Source: Hydrangea macrophylla | Lineage: Eukaryota > Streptophyta > Magnoliopsida > Cornales > Hydrangeaceae | Assembly: GCA_033977485.1 (NCBI GenBank) | Contig: CM066983.1 | Location: 65,892,010-65,956,009, forward strand | DNA: 64,000 nucleotides | Reading direction: 5' to 3' | Shown here: one piece after another, positions 11,401-21,597 of the stretch | How the letters are laid out: every line of letters begins with the position of its first letter | Numbering within the stretch: position 1 is the first letter of the stretch | Program-made: the position numbers and the translations under genes | Notes under the pieces: generated by a model | Told to the model about the DNA's origin: nothing | Databases searched by the model: none | What the model saw: only the letters and a program-made list of their open reading frames with translations

Positions 11401-11608
11401 TCTCAACGATGTCCCCGGAGGTAGTGGCGCTGGGCGTGGCGGAGGCGGAGGCGGCGGCGAGGGCACCAGCAGAGGCAGAGGTGGTAGCAGCGGCGGTCTT
11501 GGAGGGAGCGGTGGAGGCAGCGGGACTGAGTCGGAGGGGGAGCCTCTCAGGCGCACGACTCGTCAGACTCGCGGCCGGGGTCGGGGTCGGGGTCGGGGTT
11601 GGGGTTGA
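8500..11608 (+). pseudogene. Plant mobile domain (PMD, MAIN-like) gene, seven exons, antisense in A
   Basis: A captured gene of the plant mobile domain family (proteins linked to silencing and meristem maintenance in Arabidopsis, and found in plant transposons). Exons inferred from splice signals: 5' UTR exon ending 8597, then 8699-8821, 9593-10215, 10317-10826, 10904-11122, 11205-11249 and 11330-11608; all coding introns are phase 0, start GT and end AG after T-rich tracts. Domain clues are ALAERWWDTTSTFHF, GEMTMTPLDFSMITGIPFGG and LMYMLWCSLL, followed by a glutamine-rich heptad stretch (IEENRVLSQQVGLLQQRLQQ) and a Gly-rich/RGRGRG tail. Breaks: the likely start codon is GTG (8702), a frameshift near 9905, and TGA at 10006-10008 and 10120-10122. 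The two TGA codons look like single transitions. No transposase residues are seen. Confidence 0.82.
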
Positions 11609-11979
11609 CCCCTCTTTTGTTGTTTTTGCTTTTGAGTGTTATGGGAGGATGTACACTTTATTGGGATGACTGTATATACACACACATACTTTATTTTGAT
11701 GGCTACTCCCTGGTAGGATAGGCACTCCTAACACTTTTATTATTGCTTTTCATTGATATTTATATTATTCGTGACCATAGCTTGGTCCATTTCTTGTCGT
11801 ACATGGGATCATGGCTTGATCCAGATTTCCCTTTTTATTTTTATGAATAAATGAATGAATGAATGTATTGTTGCACGTGCTGCATGATGCGCACGTTTTA
11901 TTGTTTTCTATCTAGTTTTTTTGTTTGCAGGTGGGCTGAACGTGTTACAAACAGGCCCTGGCCAATGCAGAACCCGGAA
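11609..11979. other. Spacer between the two antisense genes of A
   Basis: AT-rich 3' flank of the PMD gene and 5' flank of the next gene. I see an ATGA microsatellite-like stretch (AATGAATGAATGAATG near 11850) and a pyrimidine run ending TTTGCAG at 11924-11930. No gene. Confidence 0.6.
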
Positions 11980-12108
11980 CGGCACTCAGTTAGGCCTCCG
12001 CGGCACTCGATGAGTGCCGCTGCGACAGTCAGAGACTGCCGTACGGTGTTCACGGACTTCCGCGCGGCACTACATCGAGTGCCGCTGCACTTTATCGAGT
12101 GCCGCGGG
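11980..12108. repeat. CGGCACTC palindrome array upstream of the antisense DUF7745-type gene
   Basis: Six inverted-repeat units start at 11980, 12001, 12023, 12044, 12065 and about 12088 (steps 21, 22, 21, 21, 23). The best units read CGGCACTCGATGAGTGCCG and GGCACTACATCGAGTGCC. The array ends 20 bp before a TATA box. Confidence 0.93.
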
Positions 12109-12128
12109 TAGGTAGATCCCCATTCTCC

Positions 12129-12136
12129 TATTTATA
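12129..12136 (+). promoter_or_regulatory. TATA box of the antisense DUF7745-type gene
   Basis: TATTTATA lies 60 bp upstream of the ATG at 12196, followed by a C/T-rich leader (CTTCTTCCTTCC) as in plant core promoters. The palindrome array sits directly upstream. Confidence 0.6.
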
Positions 12137-12195
12137 CTTCTTCCTTCCCCAATACTCCACAAAACACCATCTTCCTTCCTTCTCCTCTTTTCAAG

Positions 12196-13287
12196 ATGGC
12201 CCCCGTTAGCTCCCATATCCTCTTCCCGTGGATGGATACTCTCTCGGGTATTGACAAGCTCAACTTTGAGTGTTTCCGATTAAATGATCTCTTCTCTTTC
12301 CATCCAATGTTCCTAAACGAAAGCCTGCTTTAAGCTGCTGCCCGGTGTTGGGACCCTTCGCTCCACGTCTTTCGCTTCGGTTATCAGGAGATTTGTCCAT
12401 TGTTTGAAGAGTTCAGTGCTATCCTTCATACGGACCCCTCCGCGGATCTGATTGTTCCACTCGTACAAGCTGGGTATGTTCAGGACTTGGCGGCTCTTCT
12501 CCATATATCCCGCGGTGCCGCGAGCTCTTTCATTCATGATAGACAGATTGACTTCGAGCGCCTCTCCTCAGTTTATGCTCTCATTGGGGATCCTTACGAC
12601 AGCAGGTATCAAATTAAACGACGTAGCGCTCTATCGATTGCTATGCTTTCTTATTTTCTCTTTCAATCGTCTTCTGACATTCTCGTACCCATTGCATGTG
12701 GTTTGAGAGAGATGAAGAGTGCGGTCATGCTGGTTCTCGGCGAGACTTTGATAGGACTGGATCATGCTCACGCCACCGGGGCCGTATTATCTGCCGGGGC
12801 ACCTTTTGTTTTGCAGGTTTGGCTTATGGAGCGTTTGGACCTCTTCATACACCCTTCCCATCTCTGCGGGTCACTTCCTTACGATCGTATGGAGATTCAC
12901 AGCTTGTTCCACTCTATCGATGCATGGCTTGGTTGGCTCCAAGGCTTATCTTACAGCAATATCTGCTGGGTCTGCCCATGGTGGATTCGTCATTCTACTG
13001 CTGTACGACTTCCTGGGCGACCCGGCGTTTGGCTACCGGGCTTGCATGCTACTACTTTCTACATTCCTGATCGGGTGGTCCGCCAATTTGGGCTCTTGCA
13101 GGATGCTACTGAGGCTGTCACGGCTGATTTTACGAGGGGATCCATTTTGCGTCCTTCTGTCGTGAAGGCTTTCATTGAGGCTTGGCACAGTAGGATGGCC
13201 GCCCCGTTTCCGGAAGCCCTTTCTTCGATCGTTCCTACTGCTGAATACCTTCGGGAGATTCAAGGTTCGGCTACGAGACGGGCCTGA
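12196..13287 (+). pseudogene. DUF7745-type gene, antisense in A, one internal stop
   Basis: A single exon of 363 codons plus stop, starting ATGGCCCCC, is open except for TAA at codon 46 (12331-12333); the same frame continues on both sides (FLNESLL, stop, AAARCWDPSLHVFRFGY). The block WDPSLHVFRFG...ICPLFEEFSAIL and the later FLFQSSSDILVPIAC and LGETLIGLDHAH resemble the transposon-associated plant family known to me as DUF7745. There is no catalytic motif I recognise. The start is favoured by the TATA box and pyrimidine leader just upstream. It lies on the strand opposite to gag-pol, 640 bp beyond integrase, downstream of and parallel to the PMD gene. The stop could be a late mutation, so the gene may have been functional recently. 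Confidence 0.7.
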
Positions 13288-13925
13288 TAGATATATGCAT
13301 AATAAAGTAGAAGAAAACAGGGAAAATCTTGCCATTCTCAAAACATTCTGACAGACCCTGCCTACTCACGCTGCGCTTTTGAGATGTGATTTTTATGTTT
13401 TTGGAAGACTTTCTATCATGTTCAATCAGGGCTTTCACTCTTCTAATTAATCCTTTATGAAGAACATCCCCCTTTTAATGCCTTTACTTGGTTCTTTGCT
13501 TTACTTTGAATCTTGCTTGAAGCTTTAGTCATTCTATACCATGAATTCCGTTTGTTCTTTTACAGTACTTATTTTAATAGCCAGAGACAGGTTTTTTTTT
13601 TAGGAATATCTGGGTTCTTCGGATAGCAAACGAAGTTTGCCCCTGGTTTTGGGGCTTCGATGTGTTTCTGGGCGAACGCGAGTTTGCCCCTAGTTTGACA
13701 CGGGGATTTTTTTTTTCATGGACCGAAGGCCGGTATAGCCCGCCTACTTATCCCCGAGTGGGTATCAGGTCCTGAGTAGTTCGGCTTAAGGCTTCAAAAG
13801 AAAGTGCCAATCAGGCGATTATTTACTGACCGAACCGAATAAGTTGCCTACGTATCCCCTAACGGGAATCAGGTCAAGCATAGTTCATCTAATCTGGAGG
13901 TTTTTTTTTTAAAAAAAAAAAGGTT
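13288..13925. other. Non-coding spacer with duplicated PPT-like and 3' UTR motifs
   Basis: No gene. It holds two copies of GTTTGCCCCT (13635-13644, 13682-13691), identical to the start of the true PPT, and GCCTACTTATCC / GCCTACGTATCC (13742-13753, 13845-13856), which recur beside the 3' LTR at 6905-6916. A poly-T/poly-A junction lies at 13901-13920. Confidence 0.75.
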
Positions 13926-14894
13926 TCAATCAAAATATTTCTTGAGGCGATCGAGGTTAATTGGTTGCTTAAATTCAACCCCATCTAGGTCCATGAGATA
14001 GGCTGCCCCTCCGGAAAGGAGAGTTTTGATGATGTATGGACCGACCCAGTTGGGTTTGAATTTTCCTCTGGGGTCATAAACGGGCACTTTAAGTTCTTTG
14101 AGGACCAGGTCACCCTCAGCAAGCTTCCTTGCGCGAACCTTTTTGTTGAAAGCACGGGATATCCTCTTCTGGTATCCCCGAATGTGGTTTATTGCCGCCA
14201 ACCTTTTCTCATCAAGTAACATCAACTCCTCGTATCTCACCTTTATCCATTCTAGCTCGGTTACTTCACATTCCATCAAGACCCTTAGAGATGGTATTTC
14301 TACTTCAACCGGGAGAACGGCCTCCATCCCATATACCAAGGAGTACGGTGTTGCCCCCGTAGATGTTCTTACAGAGGTCCTGTATCCCCATAAGGCAAAC
14401 GGTAGTTTTTCATGCCAATCCTTGTACGTATCCGTCGTCTTTCCCAGGATCGCCTTGACATTTTTATTTGCTGCTTCCACTGCTCCGTTTGTCTGAGGCC
14501 TATATGGAGACGACTGATGACGGGTGATCTTATATTTTTCGAACAGCGGGATGACTTCTCCTTGGAAATGACTAGCATGATCAGAGATGAATTCATTCGG
14601 GACCCCATATCTACAGATTATGTTCTTTTCGATGAAACTTACCACATCCCTGGCTTTCAAAGTTGCATACGAGGCTGCCTCTACCCATTTTGTAAAATAA
14701 TCGATTGCCACGATTATGTATCGGTGCCCATTGGAAGCCTTGGAAACTATCTCACCAATAATATCGATCCCCCATACAGAAAATGGCCAAGGGGTGGTCA
14801 TGCTATAAAGTTGTGACGGTGGAGTGTGCATCAGATTTGCATGAATTTGACACTTGTGACACCTTTTGGCATATTCGCAACAGTCTTTGTCCAA
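13926..14894 (-). pseudogene. A integrase
   Basis: 322-codon open frame containing the end of the zinc-binding domain (CCEYAKRCHKCQ), the DDE core with IDIIGE (first Asp), a second Asp in ISDHASHF and Glu in NGAVEAANK, and a C-terminal part (LVLKELKV, GPYIIK) ending LKKYFD. It would splice cDNA of A into host DNA. This is the best preserved pol part. The N-terminal half of the zinc domain lies in the preceding frame (14907-15944), separated by a short disrupted stretch, so the polyprotein is broken. No chromodomain is visible, as expected for Tat. Confidence 0.93.
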
Positions 14895-14906
14895 GGTTGT
14901 CCAAAA

Positions 14907-15944
14907 TTACCCTTGTCGGATGATCTTCTTTGCTAGCATGTGCCCATTCATATGGGGCCCGCACACTCCCTGGTGTATTTCCTCCATCATTCTTTTAGCC
15001 TCATTCCCATATAAACACTCCAGATTATACCCGGTGTAGGACTTCTTCCATAGTTTATCCGCGTAGATCACAAACTGAGCAGAGAATCGCCGAACTGCTT
15101 TTTTGTCCTTTTCTGAGGCTCCCTCGGGGTACTCTCCCTTTTTAATGAAATTCCAGACGTCCTCAAACCAAGGCCCCTCACCCTCTTCTTCTATGGCCGT
15201 GATCATCTCGAACGACGGTTGACTTCTTACTTCTATGGATAGTGGGATCATGGTAGTCTTGGAAGGGATTTGGATCATTGAGGCTAGGGTTGCTAAGGAA
15301 TCGGCTAGTTGGTTCTCTTCTCGGGGAAGGTAATAGAAGGAAATCCTTTTGAATTGCACTTTTAGGCTTTCTAGGTAGTCATGGTAAGGTCTCAATTTCT
15401 CATGCTTCACCCTCCAATCGCCTCGTACTTGGGATATAATCAGGTTAGAATCCCCGAAGACATCGATCCTTTCAACTCTCAGGGCCAAGGCCGCTTCCAT
15501 TTCGATTATACATGCCTCATATTCTGCAGTGTTATTGGTAGAGTCATACCTAAGTTTGATGGCTAACGGAGTGGGGGTCCCATCGGGTGCTATGAGAATG
15601 ATTCCAAACCCAAATCCCAATTGGTTGGCCGCTCCGTCAAAATACATCTTCCACAAGTCTTCCTTTACCTCCATTACCTCTTCATCAGGAAACTTAAATT
15701 CGCCCTTATCTTTAGATTCTACGGCGAGATCGGCTAGAAATTCGGCGACGGCCCTCCCTTTCATGGATTTGGCGGTGACGTACTTAATATCAAACTCGGC
15801 TAGCATCATGGTCCACCGGGAAATCCTACTAGTCAAGACGGGCTTTTGAATAGGTATTTTAATGGGTTCATTCGGGATATCAGTATTACAGGGAAGGCTA
15901 GCATGTAGTGGCGAAGGCGACGGGTACACCAAACCAAGGACCAA
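14907..15944 (-). pseudogene. A second (archaeal-type) RNase H and integrase N-terminus
   Basis: 345-codon open frame. The RNase H signature is clear: YFDGAANQLGFGFGIIL (first Asp), NTAEYEACIIEMEAAL (Glu), FGDSNLIISQV (Asp) and ENQLADSLATLAS (last Asp). Tat/Ogre elements are known for a second RNase H gained in addition to the one fused to RT. The frame continues into the connection to integrase with NEAKRMMEEIHQGVCGPHMNGHMLAKKI, which supplies the His residues of the zinc finger. It is shifted relative to the upstream RT frame, so a frameshift near 15850 breaks the polyprotein. Confidence 0.92.
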
Positions 15945-17917
15945 CAGGCCTTTTCCAAGGGTGAATACTTTAACTCATATCCGACCATTCTTTTACTCAA
16001 GTAATAAATGGCTTTTTCCACGTGCCCTTCTTCTCCTTCTTGGGCCAACATACACCCCATCGAATCTTCGGACACAGAGATGTAAAGTAACAGGGGTCTC
16101 CCGGGTGAAGGTGGTGACAGGACAGGTGGGTTTTGGAGGTAGGTTTTGATTTTGTCAAAGGCTTGTTGGCAAGGGGCGTCCCATTCAAACTTCTGTCCTT
16201 TTTGGAGTAGTTTGAACAGTGGGTCGCAGGTTAAGGTAAGTTTGGAAATGAAGCGGCTGATGAACAGTTCTTTCTCATTTTTAGGCGGGTTCATTTCGGT
16301 TATGGCTTTTATTTTGGTGGGGTCCACCTCTATTCCTCTTTGAGTGATGAGAAACCCTAATAATTTTCCAGTAGTGACTTCGAAGGTGCATTTTTGCGGG
16401 TTTAGCCTCATTTTGAACTCCCTCAACCTCCCAAAGAACTTCCTCAAAGCCCCTAGGTGTCCTTCTCTTTCCTTGGATTTCACAATCATGTCATCCACAT
16501 ACACCTCTACCTCTTTGTGGATCATGTCGTGCAGTAAAGTGGTGGCAACCCTCTGATAGGTCGCGCCTGCGTTCTTAAGACCGAATGGCATCACTCTATA
16601 ACAATAGGTCCCCCAGGGCGTGATGAAAGTTGTTTTGTCTCTGTCCTCGGGTGCCATGAGGATCTGGTTATAACCTGAGAAGCCATCCATGAAAGATAGG
16701 AGCTCGTGCCCTGCCGTATTATCGACCAGAACATCAATGTGTGGTAATGGGAAATCGTCCTTAGGGCTTGCTTTATTCAAATCTCAGAAATCCACGCATA
16801 CTCTAACACGACCATCCTTTTTCGGAACCGGTACTATATTGGCGATCCAATCTGGATATTCGGTGACCATCAAGAATCCGGCCCCTAATTGCTTTTCAAC
16901 CTCCTCTTTTACCTTAAGTGCCCATTCAGGCCTCATTCGCCTTAATTTTTGTTTTATTGGTTTAGAATTTGGAAATAGGGGGATATGGTGTTGGACGATT
17001 TTTGGATCAATTCCTGGCATATCGCTATAAGACCATGCAAAAACATCTTTGAATTCTTTTAATAGATTTATTAGTTCTTTGCTTTCTTCATTGCTAAGTG
17101 TTGAGCCAATAAAAACATTTTGAGGGTTGTCTTTACTTCCCAGATTAATTGTTCGAGTGTCTTCAATGACTTTACATGTAGGTTCCTTTTCTTTTTCAAT
17201 TAATTTTTGCAGTTCAATTGGTATTTCATGATCATCATATTCATCACATTCATTAAGCACATTCGAGTAGGCAGAATCAGTCACATTTTCATTCATTTTC
17301 TTTGGAGCAATTACAACAGACATAGAAATTGAAAGACACCTCATTTGGGCCATTACAGACTCCGGGGGTGGGGGATACCTATCACTAGACTCAAAGACCC
17401 ATTCTTTCTTGCTTTCCCCTCCCTTGTTGGTGATGAAGCATTCTTCCAGATTCTCTGTTTTGGTAATCACTTCCACTTCTTCTTTCCCCAGCTCTTCCAC
17501 TGATTCTTCCTCTGGTTCCTCTTCCAATACATCCTCAACATACCCTTCTTCAGCCTTGACCTCCAGACCCTTGTCTTTCTTTCCTTTCCCTTCGTCTTTT
17601 ACCCCTCCTTCGCTCAACAGGTTCTGCATGACCGGTCCATCCAGTACACCAATCCAATCGCCGACTGTAGCAGACTTTTCAGGTATTTGCAAAAATGGGT
17701 CTTTGTACTTGGAGAACTCATGGGAGAAAAAGATCTCGAACCCCGGCTTTAGACATTTGCCTTTCTGATCCATCCACAGCTTCGGGAAGCCACAAAAAGG
17801 GAAATGTTCTCCTTCCTTTACGAAGTACCCGTTGAGGGTTTTCTGATAGGGGTCCATTGGCGCGTTAACTGTCTTCTTCTTCGCCCTCAATTCCTCTTTT
17901 GTTGGCTGGTAACCCAA
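15833..17917 (-). pseudogene. A reverse transcriptase and its RNase H
   Basis: One frame interrupted by a stop at 16784-16786. From the N-side: an acidic linker, then RT with EWALKVKEEVEKQLGAGF, VPVPKKDGRVRVCVDF, the catalytic block LLSFMDGFSGYNQI, PWGTYCYRVMPFGLKNAGATYQ and the YVDD box (VEVYVDDMIVKS), then the thumb/connection (LGFLITQRGIEVDP) and the first RNase H region (LLLYISVSEDSMGCMLAQ). Near NPPKNEKEL the sequence skips several residues normal for the family, so a small deletion is likely. Role: copying the element RNA into cDNA. It is inactive as it stands. Confidence 0.93.
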
Positions 17918-17932
17918 ACCATGAGAGTGAGA

Positions 17933-18775
17933 CTAAGTCGGAATGCGCGGGAATTCAGGCAAGCCTTGATGATTTTTACCCAATCCCATGCCCGGGAAGA
18001 AACCCATCTTTTTCATTATCCCTGCGACCAACGGACTGGCGTATTGATCAAAATAAAGTGGTAGGAACTCTTGCGGCTTTCCTTCTTCCAGCATGTTAAT
18101 GAACTTGAATCCCCCCAAACCTGTCTCCTCTTCTTGCAGCTGTACCTCTAAGACCGGTGCGCTTGATGAAGCTTCAGACGGACGAACCCAGCTATCCCCG
18201 AGGATGTCACAGACCCTGCTCTTCCATACACATTTGACCTTCTGGTGGATTGTTGATGGTATGGCACCCAAACTGTCTAACCATGGCCTTCCAAGTAGCA
18301 GGTTGAAGGATGCAGGAATGTCGATGACCTGAAATTTGGCCTCCTTCTCAAGTGGACCGACAGCGAGGTGAAGGAGAATTATGCCCATGACAGTTCTCTG
18401 AGTGTTGTCGTACGCTCTCACCCTTTGGTCAGATGGTATGAAAGTTGATTCGTCCAAACCCATGCGCTTGGCAGTTCGAAACGGGCACACGTTTAAGGCT
18501 CATCCATTGTCCACCAGACAGGCAGGCACAGTGTTACCCAAGCATTCGACGGTGACATACAAAGGCTTGTTATGCACGGGCCCTCCGGGAGGTAGATCGT
18601 CGGACGAGAAGGTAATAGCTAGAGCCGGGATCCTACTGATCATCCCCACGAGGTCTTCCGACGCTGTATCGATAGAGACATCGGATTGGTTCAAAGCATC
18701 CAAGACTGCCTGCCTGTGTTTTTTGGAGGCGATCAGCAGTCCCCAGATAGTGATGTTAGCTTGCGTTTTCCTCAT
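17933..18775 (-). pseudogene. A aspartic protease with G-patch-like segment
   Basis: Two consecutive ORFs in one frame with stops at 18500-18502 and 17933-17935. The first ends in VDNG exactly where the family has the active-site D-N-G-S, so the stop replaces the Ser codon. The second carries INLLLGRPWLDSLGA-like sequence (FNLLLGRPWLDSLGAIPSTIH) and then KKMGFFPGMGLGKNHQG, a glycine-rich stretch like the G-patch found in Ogre polyproteins. Its role would be cleavage of Gag-Pol. It is dead because the active-site loop is interrupted. Confidence 0.85.
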
Positions 18776-19755
18776 CTACCTTAAAACCCTGTCCTCTTCT
18801 TCTTCTTCATTCACCTTCCCTTTCCCTTTTTCCAGTTCCCTCCCCGGGTGATCCTCTTCAAGTTCGTGCGGCTTGAAGTGTCTACCAGATCGAGTCAGGT
18901 GATTGATCTCTTCTCTTGCCCAAACATCGTCGATTTCTGAAATGACCCCTGAACTTTCCTCCTCAATATTTGCCTCTTCGTCACTCTGATACCACAGATC
19001 GTCCTCTACTTGGTTCATGCCCCGATCATCGCCTTCAAAAACCCACCAATCTGACTGCCCAATTACTTCCTCTTCCCATATTTCCGACTGACTGCTAAGT
19101 GTACAGATCCCCAGATCTTCCGGTAACTGATAAAACCTTCTCAGTTCCCCAACCTTTGTGATTAGCTTGGATGGATCAAATGTCATTCCTCCTACCCCTA
19201 AGAAGTAAAGACCCCGCGGGGGCAGTACAACATGGTGGTTCGGCAGAGGATTCTTGGTGACACTGGGGGCTTTGACAGGTGGTTCAGATATGACTTTGTT
19301 GTCGATGAGGTCTTGTATTTCATGCCTTAACCTCATGCATCGATCCGTCGAGTGGCCCTTCTGCTGATGGTATTTGTAGTAGAGATCTCCTTTAAAATGC
19401 GGTGGGAGTGGACTCGGCGGGGGTCGAGGTTCCAACTGACGGAGATGCCCTTTTGCTAACAGCCTGTCGAGGACGGTTGATAATGATACTCCCAAATCCG
19501 AATACTTTCTTAGTGGCTTATCCTCTCCTCCTCTTGGGTGGTTTCTGGTGATATCGAATTTTCTCTCCGGCCCGCTAAGTGCATTGACATCGGTGGGGCC
19601 AGAGTGACCCCCCGAATGCCCTCCATTTGATCCATAACTGGGCCTCCGATATCGGTTTTGTGGTTCTTACTTCTTGATTGTCCTTTCTTGAATCGCATCT
19701 TCGATTCTTATCCCCACATCGAACACCTCAGCAAAGGTGTTGATTGATTGGAACC
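18776..19755 (-). pseudogene. A gag C-terminal region and linker
   Basis: The main frame (18776-19495) has a degenerate zinc knuckle, YYKYHQQKGHSTDRC, followed by RLRHEIQDLI, then a conserved LPPRGLYFLG-type stretch and a very acidic tail (EEEEEDRVLR). It joins gag through a frameshifted section (19510-19698). A stop at 18776-18778 ends it before the protease. It corresponds to the part of Tat Gag between capsid and protease. Confidence 0.78.
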
Positions 19756-20424
19756 TCATCTTCTCCTGGTTGTTTCTAGGTCCCGGACAGTGACGTCCAA
19801 GTCTTGATTGTATTCATACTGGGCCACAAATGACTTCACCACTTCTTCCCAAATTCTGGTTTTGCTCGGCTTAAGTGAAAGGTACCACGATAGAGCAGCT
19901 CCTATTAAGGTTTGCTGAAACAGGACCGCCATCATAGTTGTGCTCAAGCCACTAGGTTGAAAAGCTCCTATGCACATTCGGACGTGACTGCGGGGGTTGC
20001 CTGTGCCATTAAATTTATCAAAAATTGGCATTTTGAATCCGGCGGGCAGCGTCTCGTGGACCCCGTCATACAGGCCTTCTAACTCCATCAGATAGGTATC
20101 AACCCCTTGAGCCTTGCGCATTACCCTTTCTAGCTTCTCTATCTTCTCGGTCAGCAGCTTCTCCTTCTCATCTTTTTCTCTGTCCCTGTTGGCCCTTAGT
20201 GCGTCATTCCATTGTGCTTCTTGATTGTCGAACCAATCTCCGTCCCCTCCTCCCAAAGGTGGGTCCATAACAGGTGGATTCATATGTGGTGGTCGGCGAT
20301 TCAGCTCTTTTATCATTCCCATCATGCGGTTCATGTTCTCGGCCTGTCTCCGCATCTGTTCCGCCTGCTTTTCTACTAATACCCTCAACCCGGTCATCTC
20401 TTCATTGTTTCTCTCTTCGGCCAT
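19756..20424 (-). pseudogene. A gag (capsid part)
   Basis: 222-codon ORF starting MAEERNNEEM. A coiled-coil N-terminus (KQAEQMRRQAENMNRMMGMIKEL) precedes the gag core with FKMPIFDKFNGTGNPRSHV, FQQTLIGAALSWYLSL and WEEVVKSFVAQY, the usual Ty3/gypsy retrotransposon gag pattern. It ends at a stop within DVTVRDLETTRRR, where the family continues, so a frameshift lies here. The start is the first ATG after an untranslated leader of about 1.15 kb from the PBS. Confidence 0.9.
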
Positions 20425-21544
20425 GTCAGCGTATCCTCCCCTTACTAGTCTTGCCGTAAGATCCCTATACCACGCTTGATTTGCTATTTTTGCTCCTACA
20501 GCAAATTTTGAAAACTTCTTTTTTAGAAAACCTTTTTCACCTTCTTTTTATTTCTAGGAAGACTTTTATTTTATACATCATGCGGATGCAATGCATGTGT
20601 GCGTGTGTGCCTACTCTATATGCCAAAAGAAAATCCTAATCCTAACACATAAGCACATAAACACATAAGATCCTTACCCATGTCGAGTGCGCCAATTTCT
20701 CTTCTCATTATGACCCTTATTGCCCTTTCAAAATTTCATTCGAAAAGCATTTTTAGATTGATGAAAACAGTTCTTAAGAGTTTTGAGTCTTTTGTAAAAA
20801 TATTTCTCACTAAAGATGAAATTTTGCTCAGAAAAGTATTTTCTTTCAAAAACAATTCCCAAAGATTAATTCGGAGCTTTAGTCAAAAGTGGATCCAAAA
20901 GATTTTTGAAAGAGTGTTTGAAAGTTTTGGATTTAAAAAGAAACCATTCCCTCTCAAAGGTGGATTCAAAATTCCTTGGGTAGAAGGATCACATGATCGG
21001 ATTATCACCGCACTCTTTATGGACTTGGATACATACAAGGTCAATGATGCTTAGCTAAACATGATATAAGAAGTATAATCTCATAATCAGGGTTCAGCAT
21101 TTTCTCCAGATTAAGGAGGAACTGCTAAAAGGTGATTAAAAGATTATACATCTTTTATCAAGCAAGCATCGTCATCATCTCAAATAATCCCTTCCGGGCA
21201 CACAAACTCCCTAATATATAGCCCTAATCAAGAATTAAATCCCTAAGATTGAAAGGTTCTATAGAAGCTACTATGCAAAGGTTGGGTTTTGGTCAAATAA
21301 AGGACCCTCGACACACACCCGATAGGATGCTTCATATACCAAATCATGGTACGAGATCAAGGGTGATCACACAGTCCCATGATGACTTGACCGACCGGGT
21401 TACCCCGAGCCTCCAAGGTCATAGTTCCGTGCAATCGACTGGCGAGACATGCAAGTGCAATGCAACAGACATGCAAAGATTAATTAATTTGATTAAAAGG
21501 ATGCATTTCAAGTCTAATCCTCGAGTGAACCCAAAATCGAAATT
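20425..21544. other. A 5' untranslated leader
   Basis: The roughly 1.1 kb between PBS and gag (minus-strand reading) has no recognisable coding capacity. It includes an AT-rich, T-run-rich part at 20700-21050; the 124-codon + strand ORF there has no motifs and I discount it. Confidence 0.7.
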
Positions 21545-21594
21545 CTGGTCTGCGAAACCAGAGATTCTGGGTTCGATCCCCAGCAGAGTCGCCA
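21545..21594 (-). other. A primer binding site, extended to a 50-bp copy of the tRNA-Arg 3' half
   Basis: The minus-strand PBS TGGCGACTCTGCTGGGGA (21577-21594) starts 3 bp from the LTR. On the + strand the sequence reads as a tRNA 3' half: anticodon arm CTGGT-CTGCGAA-ACCAG, variable loop, T arm CTGGG-TTCGATC-CCCAG, acceptor strand and an encoded CCA (21592-21594). This matches plant tRNA-Arg(ACG) as I remember it, with G in place of A34. The 5' half is absent, so it is not a tRNA gene. Confidence 0.85.
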
Positions 21595-21597
21595 GAT

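Noticed and set aside
11371..11556. Proline-rich minus-strand ORF
   Set aside because: It is the antisense of the Gly/Arg-rich tail of the PMD gene.
20680..21054. 124-codon ORF in the A leader
   Set aside because: On the strand opposite gag, low complexity (Phe/Lys/Ser from AT-rich DNA), no domain.
21545..21594. A tRNA-Arg gene
   Set aside because: Only the 3' half is present, the CCA is encoded (plant nuclear tRNA genes lack it), and it abuts an LTR exactly at the PBS position.
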